DNA of 60,051 nt. Source: Nitrospirales bacterium. GTDB lineage: Bacteria; Nitrospirota; Nitrospiria; Nitrospirales; UBA8639. Of this stretch, positions 1-8,650 are shown in pieces (positions within the stretch are counted from its first letter, which is position 1; each line of letters begins with the position of its first letter). The notes beneath the pieces were generated by a model. It saw only the letters and a list, made by a program, of their open reading frames with translations. It ran no database searches and was not told the origin of the DNA. The translations under genes were made by a program, and so were the position numbers. Location: the NCBI GenBank assembly GCA_021604105.1, contig BQIW01000017.1, positions 1 to 60,051 on the forward strand. The letters run 5' to 3'.

Positions 1-290
1 CGGAAAAATGAGTGAAAATGAAATTTGTGGAATGACGGAACATATAAAAAAAGAAAAACCCGCCCAAACACAATGGTGGACCGGAACCTCCGCGCCGACC
101 TCCGGAACTCCGGCTTCATCTGATTGAAGATGGCTCATGTCGGTGAGATCCACATCCGCATTCGGTAGCATTCCTCCTTTGCTGAATGACCTGATAAGAT
201 GAAAAAGTATCTCGTTTGTGTCATGGACAGAGATCAGGTTGGCGTTATGTTTCAAAGTTTGGAGGTTAGGATCACGAAAGGGAGACAACT
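1..290. other. Left-edge intergenic stretch
   Basis: I see no gene in this stretch. Short open frames lack a usable start or any recognisable sequence. It ends with the GGGAG ribosome-binding site of the gene at 291. Confidence 0.5.
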
Positions 291-533
291 ATGATGAATT
301 TTTTAACTATCGAGCAATTAGAACAGGAAATTTTATATCTTCAGGAACAAAATCTAAAACTGATCAAGGAACTTTCTCAAGTGGTGAAGGAAAACCACCG
401 CCTTCGCGAAGAAATTTATCATGAAAAACATCCGTCCCATGGCCATCGGGGCGGGAAGGAAAAGGAGGGGCGGACCGTATCTAGAAAGGTCGGACAAGAA
501 AACCGGGAAGACGATGGGTTGTGCCTAAATTGA
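291..533 (+). CDS. Small coiled-coil hypothetical protein
   Basis: An 80-residue protein that I do not recognise. Residues 1-45 are rich in Glu, Leu, Gln and Lys with heptad-like spacing of Leu and Ile, which predicts a coiled coil. The tail after residue 45 is charged and rich in His, Gly and Lys and looks disordered. GGGAG lies about 8 bases before the ATG and supports this start. A soluble cytoplasmic protein is likely because there is no signal peptide or membrane segment. A role as a small structural or SlyX-like protein is possible but cannot be shown. Confidence 0.55.
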   Translation: MMNFLTIEQLEQEILYLQEQNLKLIKELSQVVKENHRLREEIYHEKHPSHGHRGGKEKEGRTVSRKVGQENREDDGLCLN

Positions 534-834
534 TAAGACATTACGAGTGACATTCCTGGAGATTATGGTGCTGTCTATGCCATAAATTTTCACTACTCCC
601 GCCCTCTTCCCATTCACGCCTCCCGTCACGGAATCTTCAATTCTTTCCGGGTATTTACCTTATTTACCAGGGTCTTTTGTCCATGTAAGCCATATGAATA
701 CCATGTCATAATATGCAAAACATGAGTCATCAATCATAGACAGCTTAAAAACACGCTCCCCCAAAATACACCAAGATGATGATTAGCGAGGATAGAGTTC
801 ACAATCGGTCTTAAAGAAATCAGAAATTCGAATC
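534..834. other. Intergenic stretch with a degenerate copy of the recurrent motif
   Basis: No gene is visible. At 667-686 the plus strand reads CCAGGGTCTTTTGTCCATGT. This resembles the recurrent RGGGTTTTNNCYAGT element but carries an extra base and a poor right half. It lies about 150 bases before the lipoprotein start at 835. Confidence 0.4.
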
Positions 835-1353
835 ATGATAAAGACTTTGGAAACGGTCCATTTTCGCAAATGGAAAATGGTAGCAATTTTTCTTTTCCTA
901 CAGTTTGTATTTTTTGGTTGTCGATCGACCCCTCCGGAACCGCAAGTGCATACGCCGGGGCACAATGTCCATACGTCTTCAATCAAGAAATCGGATCTGG
1001 CCGGGACATGGGAATACCGTGATGAAAACGGTGCGTACTGCTTAACCTTAAATCCGAAAGGTCACGGCGAGTATGCATGGCAGGGGGGACGTTTGTTGAC
1101 AACCAAACTCGACAATGGCCGGTGGGAAGGAAAATGGCATCAGACTAAAAACGATCGCGAAGGAGAGTTTGGCCTTCTCTTGTCATCGTCCGGCAATCAT
1201 GCAGAAGGCCGATGGTGGTACACACGAATAGAAAACGACCATTCTCCCACTCAACCGGGGGGCCGATTTACATTGCTCCAAATGCCCTGTTCCCCTCAGG
1301 TCGAACACAGCCTCTTTTCACCCCCTCGGTATAGAATTAGAAGTGAGTCTTGA
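835..1353 (+). CDS. Putative lipoprotein, function unknown
   Basis: A 172-residue protein with a lipoprotein-type leader: a basic start, a hydrophobic stretch at about residues 16-27 and a Phe-Phe-Gly-Cys lipobox with Cys29. It is therefore probably anchored to the inner or outer membrane after lipidation. The mature part has repeated Gly-Trp-rich beta-strand-like segments (GTWEYRDENG, GRWEGKWHQ, GRWWYTR) that suggest a small beta-barrel or lipocalin-like fold. I cannot name a family. Neither the ATG at 835 nor the in-frame ATG at 877 has a strong ribosome-binding site. The later start would still leave a usable leader. Confidence 0.65.
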   Translation: MIKTLETVHFRKWKMVAIFLFLQFVFFGCRSTPPEPQVHTPGHNVHTSSIKKSDLAGTWEYRDENGAYCLTLNPKGHGEYAWQGGRLLTTKLDNGRWEGKWHQTKNDREGEFGLLLSSSGNHAEGRWWYTRIENDHSPTQPGGRFTLLQMPCSPQVEHSLFSPPRYRIRSES

Positions 1354-1494
1354 CATATCCAAATTGTCTCCTCACGTTCTCTCAGCGTTCTTCCTCTTTG
1401 TGTGACCTCGTCCTTTTGTCCTAAACCACTCTAATCGTGCAGGCCATGGTTGTGGTCAATCCCTTCTCTCCCTTTTCGAAACTTTTCGATTTCG

Positions 1495-1712
1495 GGGAGT
1501 GTTGAATAATAAGGATGGTCAAGGGCAAATTTGCCCAGGATGAGATTACTCCTCAAAGGCTCCGGGTCGGTTCAAAAAAGCATGCCCTGAGTCTTCCCGA
1601 AGGGGCCGTCCAGCAAGGCCGCAGCCGTTTGTACGCGCGGACTGTACGCTTCGTACGTGAGCACGGGAAAATGGGGAGAACGCCGCTGGCGGCTTTTTTC
1701 AATAGACCCATT
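1495..1712 (+). repeat. Dispersed ~215-bp intergenic repeat, copy 1
   Basis: Full-length copy of an element found again at 11067-11286 and 55071-55264, as an inverted 5' fragment at 37821-37890, and as a diverged inverted copy at 5703-5815. The left end reads GAGTGTTGAATAATAAGGAT and contains stop codons. The middle contains CCAGCAAGGCCGCAGCCGTT. The right end is a GC-rich dyad (CGCCGCTGGCGGC) followed by TTTTTT, which resembles an intrinsic terminator. The 66-residue open frame inside is probably not a protein gene. Confidence 0.85.
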
Positions 1713-2010
1713 TAGGGTTGCATGACAGTGCACGGAGGTTGCCTACAACACACCACACACGGGGTGGGAACTAACCGTTGATCGGCAACCTCTCGCACAG
1801 ATTATTGGGGTGAGTCGGGTGCTATGGGATGACCCGGCAAACCATAGTGAAGAAGAGAAAGCTCTAGAGGGAGTTCATGTATTCCATCGACGATGGCGCT
1901 GAATACTCATGATCTTCTGACCAAGTCCCACCAATCATGTGACTCTTCCGGGTAAACAGAAACCGTTCTTGGCTACCAGCTCTCACCGGCGCGTGGCAAA
2001 CCTGAAAGGC
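1713..2010. other. Intergenic stretch after repeat copy 1
   Basis: No complete gene is visible. An open plus-strand frame ending near 1909 has no plausible start codon, because the frame is closed by a stop just upstream. It may be chance or the tail of a lost gene. Confidence 0.35.
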
Positions 2011-2175
2011 TTATGAAGAGGTTTCTCGATATTTCAAATACCCTTCACAACTATCATGCCCACACCGACACTTTCCTACCGGCGCGGTAATCACATTTGC
2101 GCATTCTTCGGAACAGTATTCCTCCCCCTCGGAATTCCGGCATGAACATGGGGGATGGGCACAAACGGCATTCAT
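2011..2175 (-). CDS. Metallothionein-like small metal-binding protein
   Basis: A 54-residue Cys/His-rich protein that resembles bacterial SmtA-type metallothioneins. It has CAHPPCSC near the N-terminus, then YCSEEC, then CRCGHDSC, in the order known for that family (CxxCxC, YCSxxCA, CGHxxC). Such proteins bind zinc, cadmium or copper through thiolate clusters in the cytoplasm. I chose the ATG at 2175 because a CAAGG site sits about 10 bases upstream and the family begins close to the first Cys cluster. A GTG at 2199 would add eight residues. No metal-responsive regulator is adjacent. Confidence 0.8.
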   Translation of the reverse strand: MNAVCAHPPCSCRNSEGEEYCSEECANVITAPVGKCRCGHDSCEGYLKYRETSS

Positions 2176-2290
2176 AAAGAAAACCTTGCTTTCCTGCACA
2201 GAACGGAGCTTATTGAAAGATCATGATTGACTGTCTCTGCAGCCTTCCTCCGACATTCCTAATCTCGCAATATTTCCTTCATTATGACGG

Positions 2291-2626
2291 TCAGTTCTTC
2301 GTTTGAGCAACCTTTCTGACAGAGGTCGTAATTCCCTCCGGGGATATCGCTACCTCGATATAATCTCCTTTTTCAAATTCGGATGAAGATTCCCCGCTTT
2401 TTCCCGGCATAGGAACGCGAACAACTTCTCCATTGGCTTTTTCGATCACAAGAGTCAATTGTTCTGCTTCAATCACCCGGCCTTCCACCACCCCGGACGC
2501 GACAGGCGCTATTTCTGTTTGGTCCGGTTCAGAGGCATGAATATGATTAGGAATCATACCGGATGCCGCCACGAACACCATCGTCGCAACACACACACAT
2601 GAATTGACCCATTTCTGTCTTTGCAT
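2291..2626 (-). CDS. Secreted hypothetical protein
   Basis: A 111-residue protein with a signal peptide (about residues 1-31, ending near HIHASEP), so it is probably periplasmic. The mature domain of about 75 residues alternates Val, Ile, Glu and Lys in a beta-rich pattern (GVVEGRVIEAEQLTLVIEK, then YIEVAISPEG). This resembles small OB-fold or DUF5666-like domains, but I cannot assign it with confidence. A perfect GAAAGGAGG ribosome-binding site precedes the ATG. A weak relative of the recurrent motif (AGTTTATCCAGT, minus strand, near 2709-2729) lies about 85 bases upstream. Confidence 0.65.
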   Translation of the reverse strand: MQRQKWVNSCVCVATMVFVAASGMIPNHIHASEPDQTEIAPVASGVVEGRVIEAEQLTLVIEKANGEVVRVPMPGKSGESSSEFEKGDYIEVAISPEGITTSVRKVAQTKN

Positions 2627-3126
2627 AGGTTCCTCCTTTCAGTTATGACCAATCAACCAACCATTGCAATTGAACCTCTATTCAATTATGAATGGATTTC
2701 TGATCTTCCTCACTGGATAAACTTTCCATCGGGAATGGGTATATATCCATGCCGAGCAATGGGGTGAACTGTGGTTTTTTACCCGTATGGGAACCACTAA
2801 AAAGTAGGCAGCAATGTGAGGCCGGATTTTCAGTTTGAGATTCTAAAGCTTACTTGCTTAATCTGACCGACCATCCCCACCTCACTTCTCATCCCAATTC
2901 TCCAACCAACTTATCTGGTCAGTTCGAAACAATCCTCAAGTTTTAATGATCACCCCACTCCTGGTTGAACATGTTGTCCGGCGGAGCTAAACTGATGAAG
3001 TTGCATCAATTATTCTGACATGGCTCGTAAACCTGCACCCCCGACTCTTTCAAACTTTCTTGCATTTGCATTAATTTCGTAAAGTACTGAGACTTTTACC
3101 CTTTCCATGGTCTTTCTCCCATATTT
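2627..3126. other. Intergenic stretch of about 500 bases
   Basis: No gene or RNA is recognisable. It separates the secreted protein (minus strand) from the B12-sensor gene (plus strand), so it must hold divergent promoters. Apart from the weak motif near 2709-2729 I see no clear element. Confidence 0.4.
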
Positions 3127-4179
3127 ATGAAAGAGGTCACCAGTAAAGACCGACACCGGCTTGCAGAAAAATTGAAGTTCCTTGAAGGGGATGTGATTGA
3201 AGTCATTACGACACAGTTCTTTCAACAACATCCCGAGACGGATGCCTATGGAGAATCAGGGAAGGCACACTGCGCCACCGACGCCCGTTACCACCTGACC
3301 TTTCTCAGAACGGCCATTGAATTTGGAACGGAGGAAACGTTTAGACAATATGTACGTTGGACAACCAATGTGCTTGAGGCAAGGAATATTTCCCGAAGTG
3401 TACTCCGGAAGTTTTTGAATCAAATCTCGCAGGCATTGGAGCCGCATCTTACCGATTTGGAACAAAAGGTCGTGCGGACCCATTTAATAGATGGCCCTCA
3501 TGAGTCCCCGCTACCGGAAGCTCCCACGGTTTCCCACCCCCGCTCTTCACTAACACTGCATCAGGAAGTCTTTCTTCAAGCTCTTTTGGCCGGAGATCGC
3601 CATGCGGCCAGAACGATTGCGATCGAGGCGTTTTCAATGACCGATTCTCTCTCCGATGTGTATGTAGAACTTTTTCAAGAATCGTTATATGAAATCGGCA
3701 GACTCTGGGAATCCAATCGGATTTCGGTCGCCCAAGAACACGTGGCTACTGCCATCACCCAATATGTGATGGCCAACCTCTATTCCTGCGTTAAACCTGG
3801 AAAACCTTTTCAGGGGAAAGGAATCATCACCGGTGTGGAAGGTGAACTCCATCAGGTGGGGTCCCACATGGTGGCAGACCTGCTCGAAACGAAGGGATGG
3901 GATATCCGGTTTTTAGGTGTCAATATTCCCCATCAGGCGATCCTTCAAATGATCAAGGAATTCCGACCCACCCTTGTCGGTATTTCCGCGACGATGGTTC
4001 TCAAAGTTCCGACTGTGCGAGATTTGATCACAGACATCAGAAACATGTTTCTCCCAGTGGATACCCCTCGCATCCTGGTTGGCGGATCGGCATTCCGGTC
4101 ACTACCCGATGTCTTTCGGGAAATCGGGGCGGATGGGTTTGCGCACGATTTACGCTCCTTAACGACCCTTTTGACGTGA
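3127..4179 (+). CDS. CarH-like B12-binding sensor without a DNA-binding domain
   Basis: A 350-residue protein. Residues 1-110 form a helical domain that I cannot name. Residues 140-215 match the B12-binding cap (methionine-synthase type), and 228-345 the Rossmann-like cobalamin-binding domain. The cap holds the Wx9EH signature of CarH/LitR photoreceptors: Trp194, then Glu204-His205. The cobalamin motif is Glu240-Leu-His242-Gln-Val-Gly, with His242 as predicted lower ligand of cobalt. The MerR-type DNA-binding domain of CarH is absent. In that family adenosylcobalamin caps the protein and light breaks the Co-C bond. The kinase gene begins 13 bases downstream, so the natural inference is that this sensor feeds a phosphorelay instead of binding DNA. 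No strong ribosome-binding site is seen. Alternatively it senses only cobalamin. Confidence 0.85.
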   Translation: MKEVTSKDRHRLAEKLKFLEGDVIEVITTQFFQQHPETDAYGESGKAHCATDARYHLTFLRTAIEFGTEETFRQYVRWTTNVLEARNISRSVLRKFLNQISQALEPHLTDLEQKVVRTHLIDGPHESPLPEAPTVSHPRSSLTLHQEVFLQALLAGDRHAARTIAIEAFSMTDSLSDVYVELFQESLYEIGRLWESNRISVAQEHVATAITQYVMANLYSCVKPGKPFQGKGIITGVEGELHQVGSHMVADLLETKGWDIRFLGVNIPHQAILQMIKEFRPTLVGISATMVLKVPTVRDLITDIRNMFLPVDTPRILVGGSAFRSLPDVFREIGADGFAHDLRSLTTLLT

Positions 4180-4192
4180 TGGACCCACAATA

Positions 4193-5671
4193 ATGGTGCT
4201 TGTCATATCACGATTTAAGGTCGCAAACGGGTTGGAGCAGGACGTGGCCAAAGCTTTTCAAGAACGACCCAGGTTGGTAGAGGCCGTCCCGGGATTTTTA
4301 GGGATGGAAGTGTATACCCCTCCCACAGATCCAAGTATTTTTCACCTGGTGACGCGCTGGACCGATCGTGAAACCTTTCGCGCCTGGCATAAAAGTCCCG
4401 AACATCGCCTTTCCCACGACATGCTTCCAAAGGGCCTCAAGCTGGATCCGACCGTCACTCAGATTCTTGAACTGGAACGTCTTCCTCACCGGGAAGAACA
4501 AGGTGAACTTCAAGATTTTCTAGGTGATTCAGTCTTACTGCTTGAAGCGTTTCTTAATCAAACGGATACCATCGTGTATTGTGTCATCAGTCCTGACGGA
4601 CGGATTCAGGTCTATAACGACGTACTGCTGGGAAAACTCAATTTATCCAAAACAGAATTTGATACCAAAACCATCTGGGATTTTCTCACCACAACGGACC
4701 AACAACGTCTTCAGGAAGTTCTTGAAATCGAAAACGGCAATTCCCGCGAACGGATCCAGCTCAATTTCATCGATTCGTCTCACAATCCTCACACATTCGA
4801 CTGCTTAGTCCAGAAAACCTCTTCCCGTATGATCATTTTAATCGGAGAAGAACCGGAAAAGTTCAACCAGCGGGCGTTCGTGGAATTCATGCAGATTCAA
4901 AATGAAATGACGGTTAAGATGCGGGAGGAAGTAAAAAGCGGGAATCGGTTGTCTGAAAATAATTCATATTTAAATCAGCTGGTTACCGAACGGACACAAG
5001 ATCTGGTGTTCCATCAGGAACAATTGCGGGCCATGTTGGTGGAATTGGCTCTTGTCGAACAACGTGAACGCCAACATTTGGCAAATGAATTACATGATTA
5101 TCTTGCCCAAATGCTCATCGCCTGTAGGCTCAAGCTCGCCCAAATTGCCCAAAACACCATCACTCCGGCAAATTCAAGGCTCATTCAGGAGGTTGACGGA
5201 ATAATCGATCAATCACTGACATTTACCCGAACGCTGATCTCGGATTTACACCCCGCCATATTGCACCAGCAGGGATTACTGGCCGCACTCCAATACCTCA
5301 TTGCGGATATGCGACGATTTGGTTTAGCTGTGTCAAGTCCTGAAGTCGTCCCATCGGTGAAGGTTGCAGAGAATATTAGCGTGGTGGTGTATAAGACGGT
5401 GAGAGAATTGCTGTTCAACGTCATAAAACATGCAGGGGTGGCAAACGCATCGATTTCTTGGGAATGTCCTTCGGAACAAGACCTTCTTATACGGGTGACT
5501 GATGCCGGAGTCGGGTTTAATCCGGAAGTCAAACAACACGAACAGGAACCGGGGCATCTGGGCCTCTTTTTTTATCGCGAACGCATTAAGGCCTTAAAGG
5601 GACACTTAGATATCATCTCCTCTCCTCAGAAGGGCACAACCATCACCATCACGATACCAATGTGCGCCTAG
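4193..5671 (+). CDS. Histidine kinase with N-terminal IsdG/ABM-type domain
   Basis: A 492-residue cytoplasmic kinase. Residues 1-95 match the ABM/IsdG-like alpha-beta fold. Trp65 and His75 have the spacing of the catalytic Trp and haem-ligand His of IsdG (AWHKSPEHRLSH), while the third IsdG residue, Asn, is Ser6 here. Residues about 110-220 form a PAS-like domain and 225-285 a coiled coil. The NarL/DegS-type H-box (HisKA_3) has His301 in ELHDYLAQ. The ATPase has its N-box at Asn409 (LLFNVIKHAG), a DAGVGF box and a GLFFYRERI box. It lies 13 bases after the CarH-like gene, so the two are probably co-transcribed. No membrane segment is present. The partner regulator is likely one of the NarL-type proteins at 6901 or 7588. 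The domain could bind haem or another tetrapyrrole, or may be only structural. Confidence 0.85.
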   Translation: MVLVISRFKVANGLEQDVAKAFQERPRLVEAVPGFLGMEVYTPPTDPSIFHLVTRWTDRETFRAWHKSPEHRLSHDMLPKGLKLDPTVTQILELERLPHREEQGELQDFLGDSVLLLEAFLNQTDTIVYCVISPDGRIQVYNDVLLGKLNLSKTEFDTKTIWDFLTTTDQQRLQEVLEIENGNSRERIQLNFIDSSHNPHTFDCLVQKTSSRMIILIGEEPEKFNQRAFVEFMQIQNEMTVKMREEVKSGNRLSENNSYLNQLVTERTQDLVFHQEQLRAMLVELALVEQRERQHLANELHDYLAQMLIACRLKLAQIAQNTITPANSRLIQEVDGIIDQSLTFTRTLISDLHPAILHQQGLLAALQYLIADMRRFGLAVSSPEVVPSVKVAENISVVVYKTVRELLFNVIKHAGVANASISWECPSEQDLLIRVTDAGVGFNPEVKQHEQEPGHLGLFFYRERIKALKGHLDIISSPQKGTTITITIPMCA

Positions 5672-5702
5672 GTAGATTTCATCTCCCTTTCCAAAAATTC
5701 AT

Positions 5703-5815
5703 GGGATGTTAAAAACGTCCGCCAGAGGCGTTCTGGTGGCTTGGTCGTGCACACATCTCCCTCTCTACCCCGGCTCGCCAAACCGGCTACGGCCTTACTG
5801 GACGAGTCCGCTCAA
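5703..5815 (-). repeat. Dispersed repeat, diverged inverted copy
   Basis: Read on the minus strand, this region matches the right two-thirds of the ~215-bp repeat: the CGGCGTTCT-like end, then GTGC(T/A)CAC, then GGCTGCGGCCTTGCTGGAC written here as GGCTACGGCCTTACTGGAC. Many substitutions show that it is an old copy. It follows the kinase stop codon by about 30 bases. Confidence 0.6.
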
Positions 5816-6103
5816 CTCACCCAACACCTGCCCCGCTCTCTGGTACACACTTGCTGAGAAAAAGAGAAATGATTTGAATATTCCAAAGCTCCGGTTAGGA
5901 TGTCGCTTAACATTCAGTGCGGAGTCACGACTTCTGTAATCATGGGCTGAATGTCTCGTACCACCCCAGGCGGCTTGGTCAGACAGGATCATGGTGAATC
6001 GCCCCCTTTTGTCTAATGCGCCAGGGGTGTGGATCGGCCATACTCGACCTGTAAAGGCAGCGAGAACAAACGATCGTCCAATTTCACAACAAAGGAGTTC
6101 ACT

Positions 6104-6400
6104 ATGAACAGTCGACTACTTCTCAGTCTCATGATGGCCACGTGTATCCTCCCGGTGAGTTCGGCTTTGGCCTTGTTTGATGATGATAAAGCCGAATTAT
6201 TGAAAGGTACACAAATCACACTCGTTGAGGCTGTGGAAACAGCCATGAAAACGGTCAAGGGCAAGGCTGTAGATGCTGAATTAGAACAAGAAGAGGGCAA
6301 GACCGTTTTTGAAGTGAAAATAGTTGACGAAAATGAAACCACCAGAGAAGTCTATGTGGATGCTCAATCAGGAAATGTCGTAAAGATTGAAAAGGATTAG
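6104..6400 (+). CDS. Secreted PepSY-domain protein
   Basis: A 98-residue protein with a signal peptide (residues 1 to about 22, ending at ALA). The remainder is a single PepSY-type domain: an amphipathic helix (ITLVEAVETAMK), then beta strands (GKAVDAELEQEEGKTVFEV) and the usual end (REVYVDAQSGNVVKIE). PepSY domains are periplasmic and often accompany two-component systems or inhibit proteases. I placed the start at 6104 because AAAGGAG lies seven bases upstream. A longer frame from 6029 would add a non-signal sequence. It sits between a kinase and a response regulator on the same strand. Confidence 0.85.
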   Translation: MNSRLLLSLMMATCILPVSSALALFDDDKAELLKGTQITLVEAVETAMKTVKGKAVDAELEQEEGKTVFEVKIVDENETTREVYVDAQSGNVVKIEKD

Positions 6401-6900
6401 CTCTGACCAGTGTGGGATTACCGGCGCTACTTGCAAGCATGTTATCCTCATGAAGCACATCGTGGAGGGAAACTTCCCTCCATGATTGTTTCATGGCCAC
6501 CGATCGAGAACGACTATTCATAAATTTCTCCCACTTCGAATTGGACCAATGACGACTCTGGCATGTCAGACGAGCATTGGGAAAGTCCTCAGGGAGGTAA
6601 CGATACCGAACATTCCGACGATTTTTTCATCCGAAAATTTACACCCATCACCTATCCTCCAGCCCCATCCCACAATCATTAATTTTAAAAAACCAGGCAA
6701 TTTCCCAAGGGTTTTGTCCAGTTGGCGATTAGTGCAATACTGGCTACAGTGAAGGGACTTTGCTTAACGGAAAAACGGTATGGAGAAGAGACGATCGGGA
6801 CGTGTTAAAGTAGAACTTTCTTTCAGCAAAGCCATTCGGGTTCATCAGTTTATCTGAAATCTAACTGGGAGAAATGTCACTTACCTGACTTTTTTACGGT
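6401..6900. other. Intergenic stretch of 500 bases with one motif site
   Basis: I see no supported gene. The open frames have no ribosome-binding site or family resemblance. The one clear element is the recurrent motif at 6705-6722. Confidence 0.5.
6705..6722 (+). promoter_or_regulatory. Recurrent motif site (CCAAGGGTTTTGTCCAGT)
   Basis: Full match to RGGGTTTTNNCYAGT, pointing toward the response regulator at 6901. At 179 bases it lies farther from the start codon than the other sites, so the transcript would have a long leader. Confidence 0.6.
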
Positions 6901-7560
6901 ATGAACACAACCAAGCGAGCACGATTATTCCTTGTTGACGATCATATTCTGGTCTTGGAAAGTTGCCAAAGATTGCTTGAGCCTCATCATGACATTGTCG
7001 GCGTGGCCCATAGCACCAGCGAGTTGAGTAGTCAAATCCGGCAAACGAAACCCGACATTCTCCTCATGGACATTACCATGCCGGACCAGAACGGATATGA
7101 CGTGGCTCGAATGTTAAAAACCATATGTCCATCGGTAAAAATTATTTTTGTTTCCATGCATTTAGAACCTACGTTCATCATGGAGGCCTTTCGTAGCGGG
7201 GGTGAAGGGTATGTCCCGAAGCAAACAGCAGGAAACGAATTATTATCAGCCATTCAGCAAGTTCAGGAAAAACAGAAGTACCTCTCTCCCCTCATTCCTG
7301 AGGAGGTACAGAATGCGGTGTTCGCCCAAATGGATGGGATGCCGGGCACCGAACTTTCGGGAAAATTGACTCCCAGGCAGCAGGAGGTGTTAAGGCTTGT
7401 GGCTCAAGGTTTTTCTGCGAAGGACATAGCCAACGTGTTGACGATATCTCAAAGCACGGTTGCGTTCCATAAAATGCAAATAGTCCAGGCCCTGGGTCTT
7501 CACTCCAAGGCCGATCTGACGAAATACGCGATCAAGTTAGGAATTTCTCCCCTTGAATAA
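6901..7560 (+). CDS. NarL/FixJ-type response regulator
   Basis: A 219-residue regulator. Residues 5-120 form a receiver with the acidic pair Asp13-Asp14, phosphoacceptor Asp57 (LLMDITMP) and conserved Lys107. Residues about 153-212 form a LuxR-type helix-turn-helix (LTPRQQEVLRLVAQGFSAKDIA). Such proteins bind DNA as phosphorylated dimers and pair with HisKA_3 kinases of the kind found at 4193. The ribosome-binding site is weak. It converges with a second NarL-type regulator, with only 27 bases between the stops. The two share the HTH style and the C-terminal AxLTKYAI-like end, so they look like paralogues. Confidence 0.9.
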   Translation: MNTTKRARLFLVDDHILVLESCQRLLEPHHDIVGVAHSTSELSSQIRQTKPDILLMDITMPDQNGYDVARMLKTICPSVKIIFVSMHLEPTFIMEAFRSGGEGYVPKQTAGNELLSAIQQVQEKQKYLSPLIPEEVQNAVFAQMDGMPGTELSGKLTPRQQEVLRLVAQGFSAKDIANVLTISQSTVAFHKMQIVQALGLHSKADLTKYAIKLGISPLE

Positions 7561-7587
7561 GGTGAGAAGTGCAGCGCTGAGAACCCA

Positions 7588-8241
7588 TTAAATGGAAATA
7601 ATTCCATTTGCGATGGCATATTTCGTAAGTTCTGAGGCCGTTTTAAGTCCCAAGACTTGCATAACCCGCGTCTTGTGAAATTCCACGGTCTTGACGGCAA
7701 GATTTAAAATGACGGCAATTTCTTTATTGGATTTTCCTTCAGCAACCAATTGAAGGATTTCCACCTGTCGTTGGGTCAATGCCTGAGAATCCGCCTGAGG
7801 AGTTTTTTTCACATTTGAAGACGGGTTCAGTGCTTGACTGACGAGGCCTTGTGCAATTGATGGAGAGACATAGGTGCGTCCCTGATACACTTCATTAATG
7901 GCAAACACTAATTCTGCCGTGGCAGATTGTTTGAGAATATACCCCACTCCACCGGCCTTGAAGGCTTCATGGACAAAATGTTCCTCGGCATGCATCGTGA
8001 GAAAGATTAATTTTGTTTGAGGTTCGCATTTTTTTATTTGTCGGGCAGCTTCCAACCCATTCAATAGCGGCAATGAAATATCAATGATCGCAATATCGGG
8101 TGTATGTTTCTTGACGGCTTGAACTAATGCATGACCGTCAACAACGGTCCCAACGAGGGTGAAATCCGTTTCCAGTAGTTTGGTCAGTCCCTCGCTAACC
8201 AGGACGTGATCCTCAGCTAAGAGTACCCGAGCTTTGCTCAT
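7588..8241 (-). CDS. NarL/FixJ-type response regulator
   Basis: A 217-residue regulator. The receiver has Asp10-Asp11, phosphoacceptor Asp54 (AIIDISLP) and Lys104. A Gln/Asn/Lys-rich linker near residues 138-152 leads to a LuxR-type HTH (LTQRQVEILQLVAEGKSNKEIA). It is a probable paralogue of the regulator at 6901, on the opposite strand. Its own promoter must lie right of 8241. There is no kinase beside it on the same strand, so its partner is probably one of the HisKA_3 kinases elsewhere in the window. Confidence 0.9.
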   Translation of the reverse strand: MSKARVLLAEDHVLVSEGLTKLLETDFTLVGTVVDGHALVQAVKKHTPDIAIIDISLPLLNGLEAARQIKKCEPQTKLIFLTMHAEEHFVHEAFKAGGVGYILKQSATAELVFAINEVYQGRTYVSPSIAQGLVSQALNPSSNVKKTPQADSQALTQRQVEILQLVAEGKSNKEIAVILNLAVKTVEFHKTRVMQVLGLKTASELTKYAIANGIISI

Positions 8242-8444
8242 GCCAAAAGAAGAATGAAAGATAAATAGTTAAAATGGATAAACCTAGGAGGGGTATTATG
8301 AAAGAATCATGTAAATAAGTCTACAATGATTAATTTACTTGCTCCCACCTTCGCAATATCCTCAAGATGCCTCACAGAGCCTTGACATCTCAGCCCTGGG
8401 TCACCTGTGAATGAACACATTCAGGCCACCATAAAATTGCCATC

Positions 8445-8648
8445 TCAATGAGGAAAGGAAAATGATGGAATTTTGGGTATAGGTGGACGTGTCGGAGGAG
8501 GAGAGGGGGGCTCCGGAGGAGGCGTCGGAAGCGGTTCAGGATTAGGAAAAGGGTCTGGGTTAGGATTTGGCGTGGGTTGCGGAGCGGGAGAGAGGCATCG
8601 AAAATCAAGAATGGGCAGATACCAGTCATTATTAAAGGAATGGTTCAT
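8445..8648 (-). CDS. Small proline-rich hypothetical protein
   Basis: A 67-residue protein whose last two-thirds consist of Pro-Xaa-Pro repeats (PTPNPNPDPFPNPEPLPTP and so on). No signal peptide is evident, so its location is unclear. The ATG at 8648 has GAGGGG seven bases upstream, and the gene follows the superoxide dismutase stop by two bases, which suggests co-transcription. A similar proline-rich protein is encoded at 37874. The Gly-rich frame on the opposite strand is only the mirror of this repeat. Confidence 0.55.
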   Translation of the reverse strand: MNHSFNNDWYLPILDFRCLSPAPQPTPNPNPDPFPNPEPLPTPPPEPPSPPPTRPPIPKIPSFSFPH

Positions 8649-8650
8649 GA

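Noticed and set aside
667-686. Motif-like CCAGGGTCTTTTGTCCATGT before the lipoprotein gene
   Set aside because: Extra C inside the left half and no CYAGT on the right.
1515-1715. Open frame of 66 residues in repeat copy 1
   Set aside because: The frame is open only because the repeat is; copies at 11087 and 55094 differ in frame and sequence, and no ribosome-binding site is present.
1727-1909. Open plus-strand frame ending HRRWR with Trp/Glu-rich sequence
   Set aside because: No start codon before a closing stop. It may be a gene tail, but this cannot be supported.
2709-2729. Possible extra motif site upstream of the gene at 2291
   Set aside because: Left half lacks the GGG and does not fit the matrix from the 12 clear sites.
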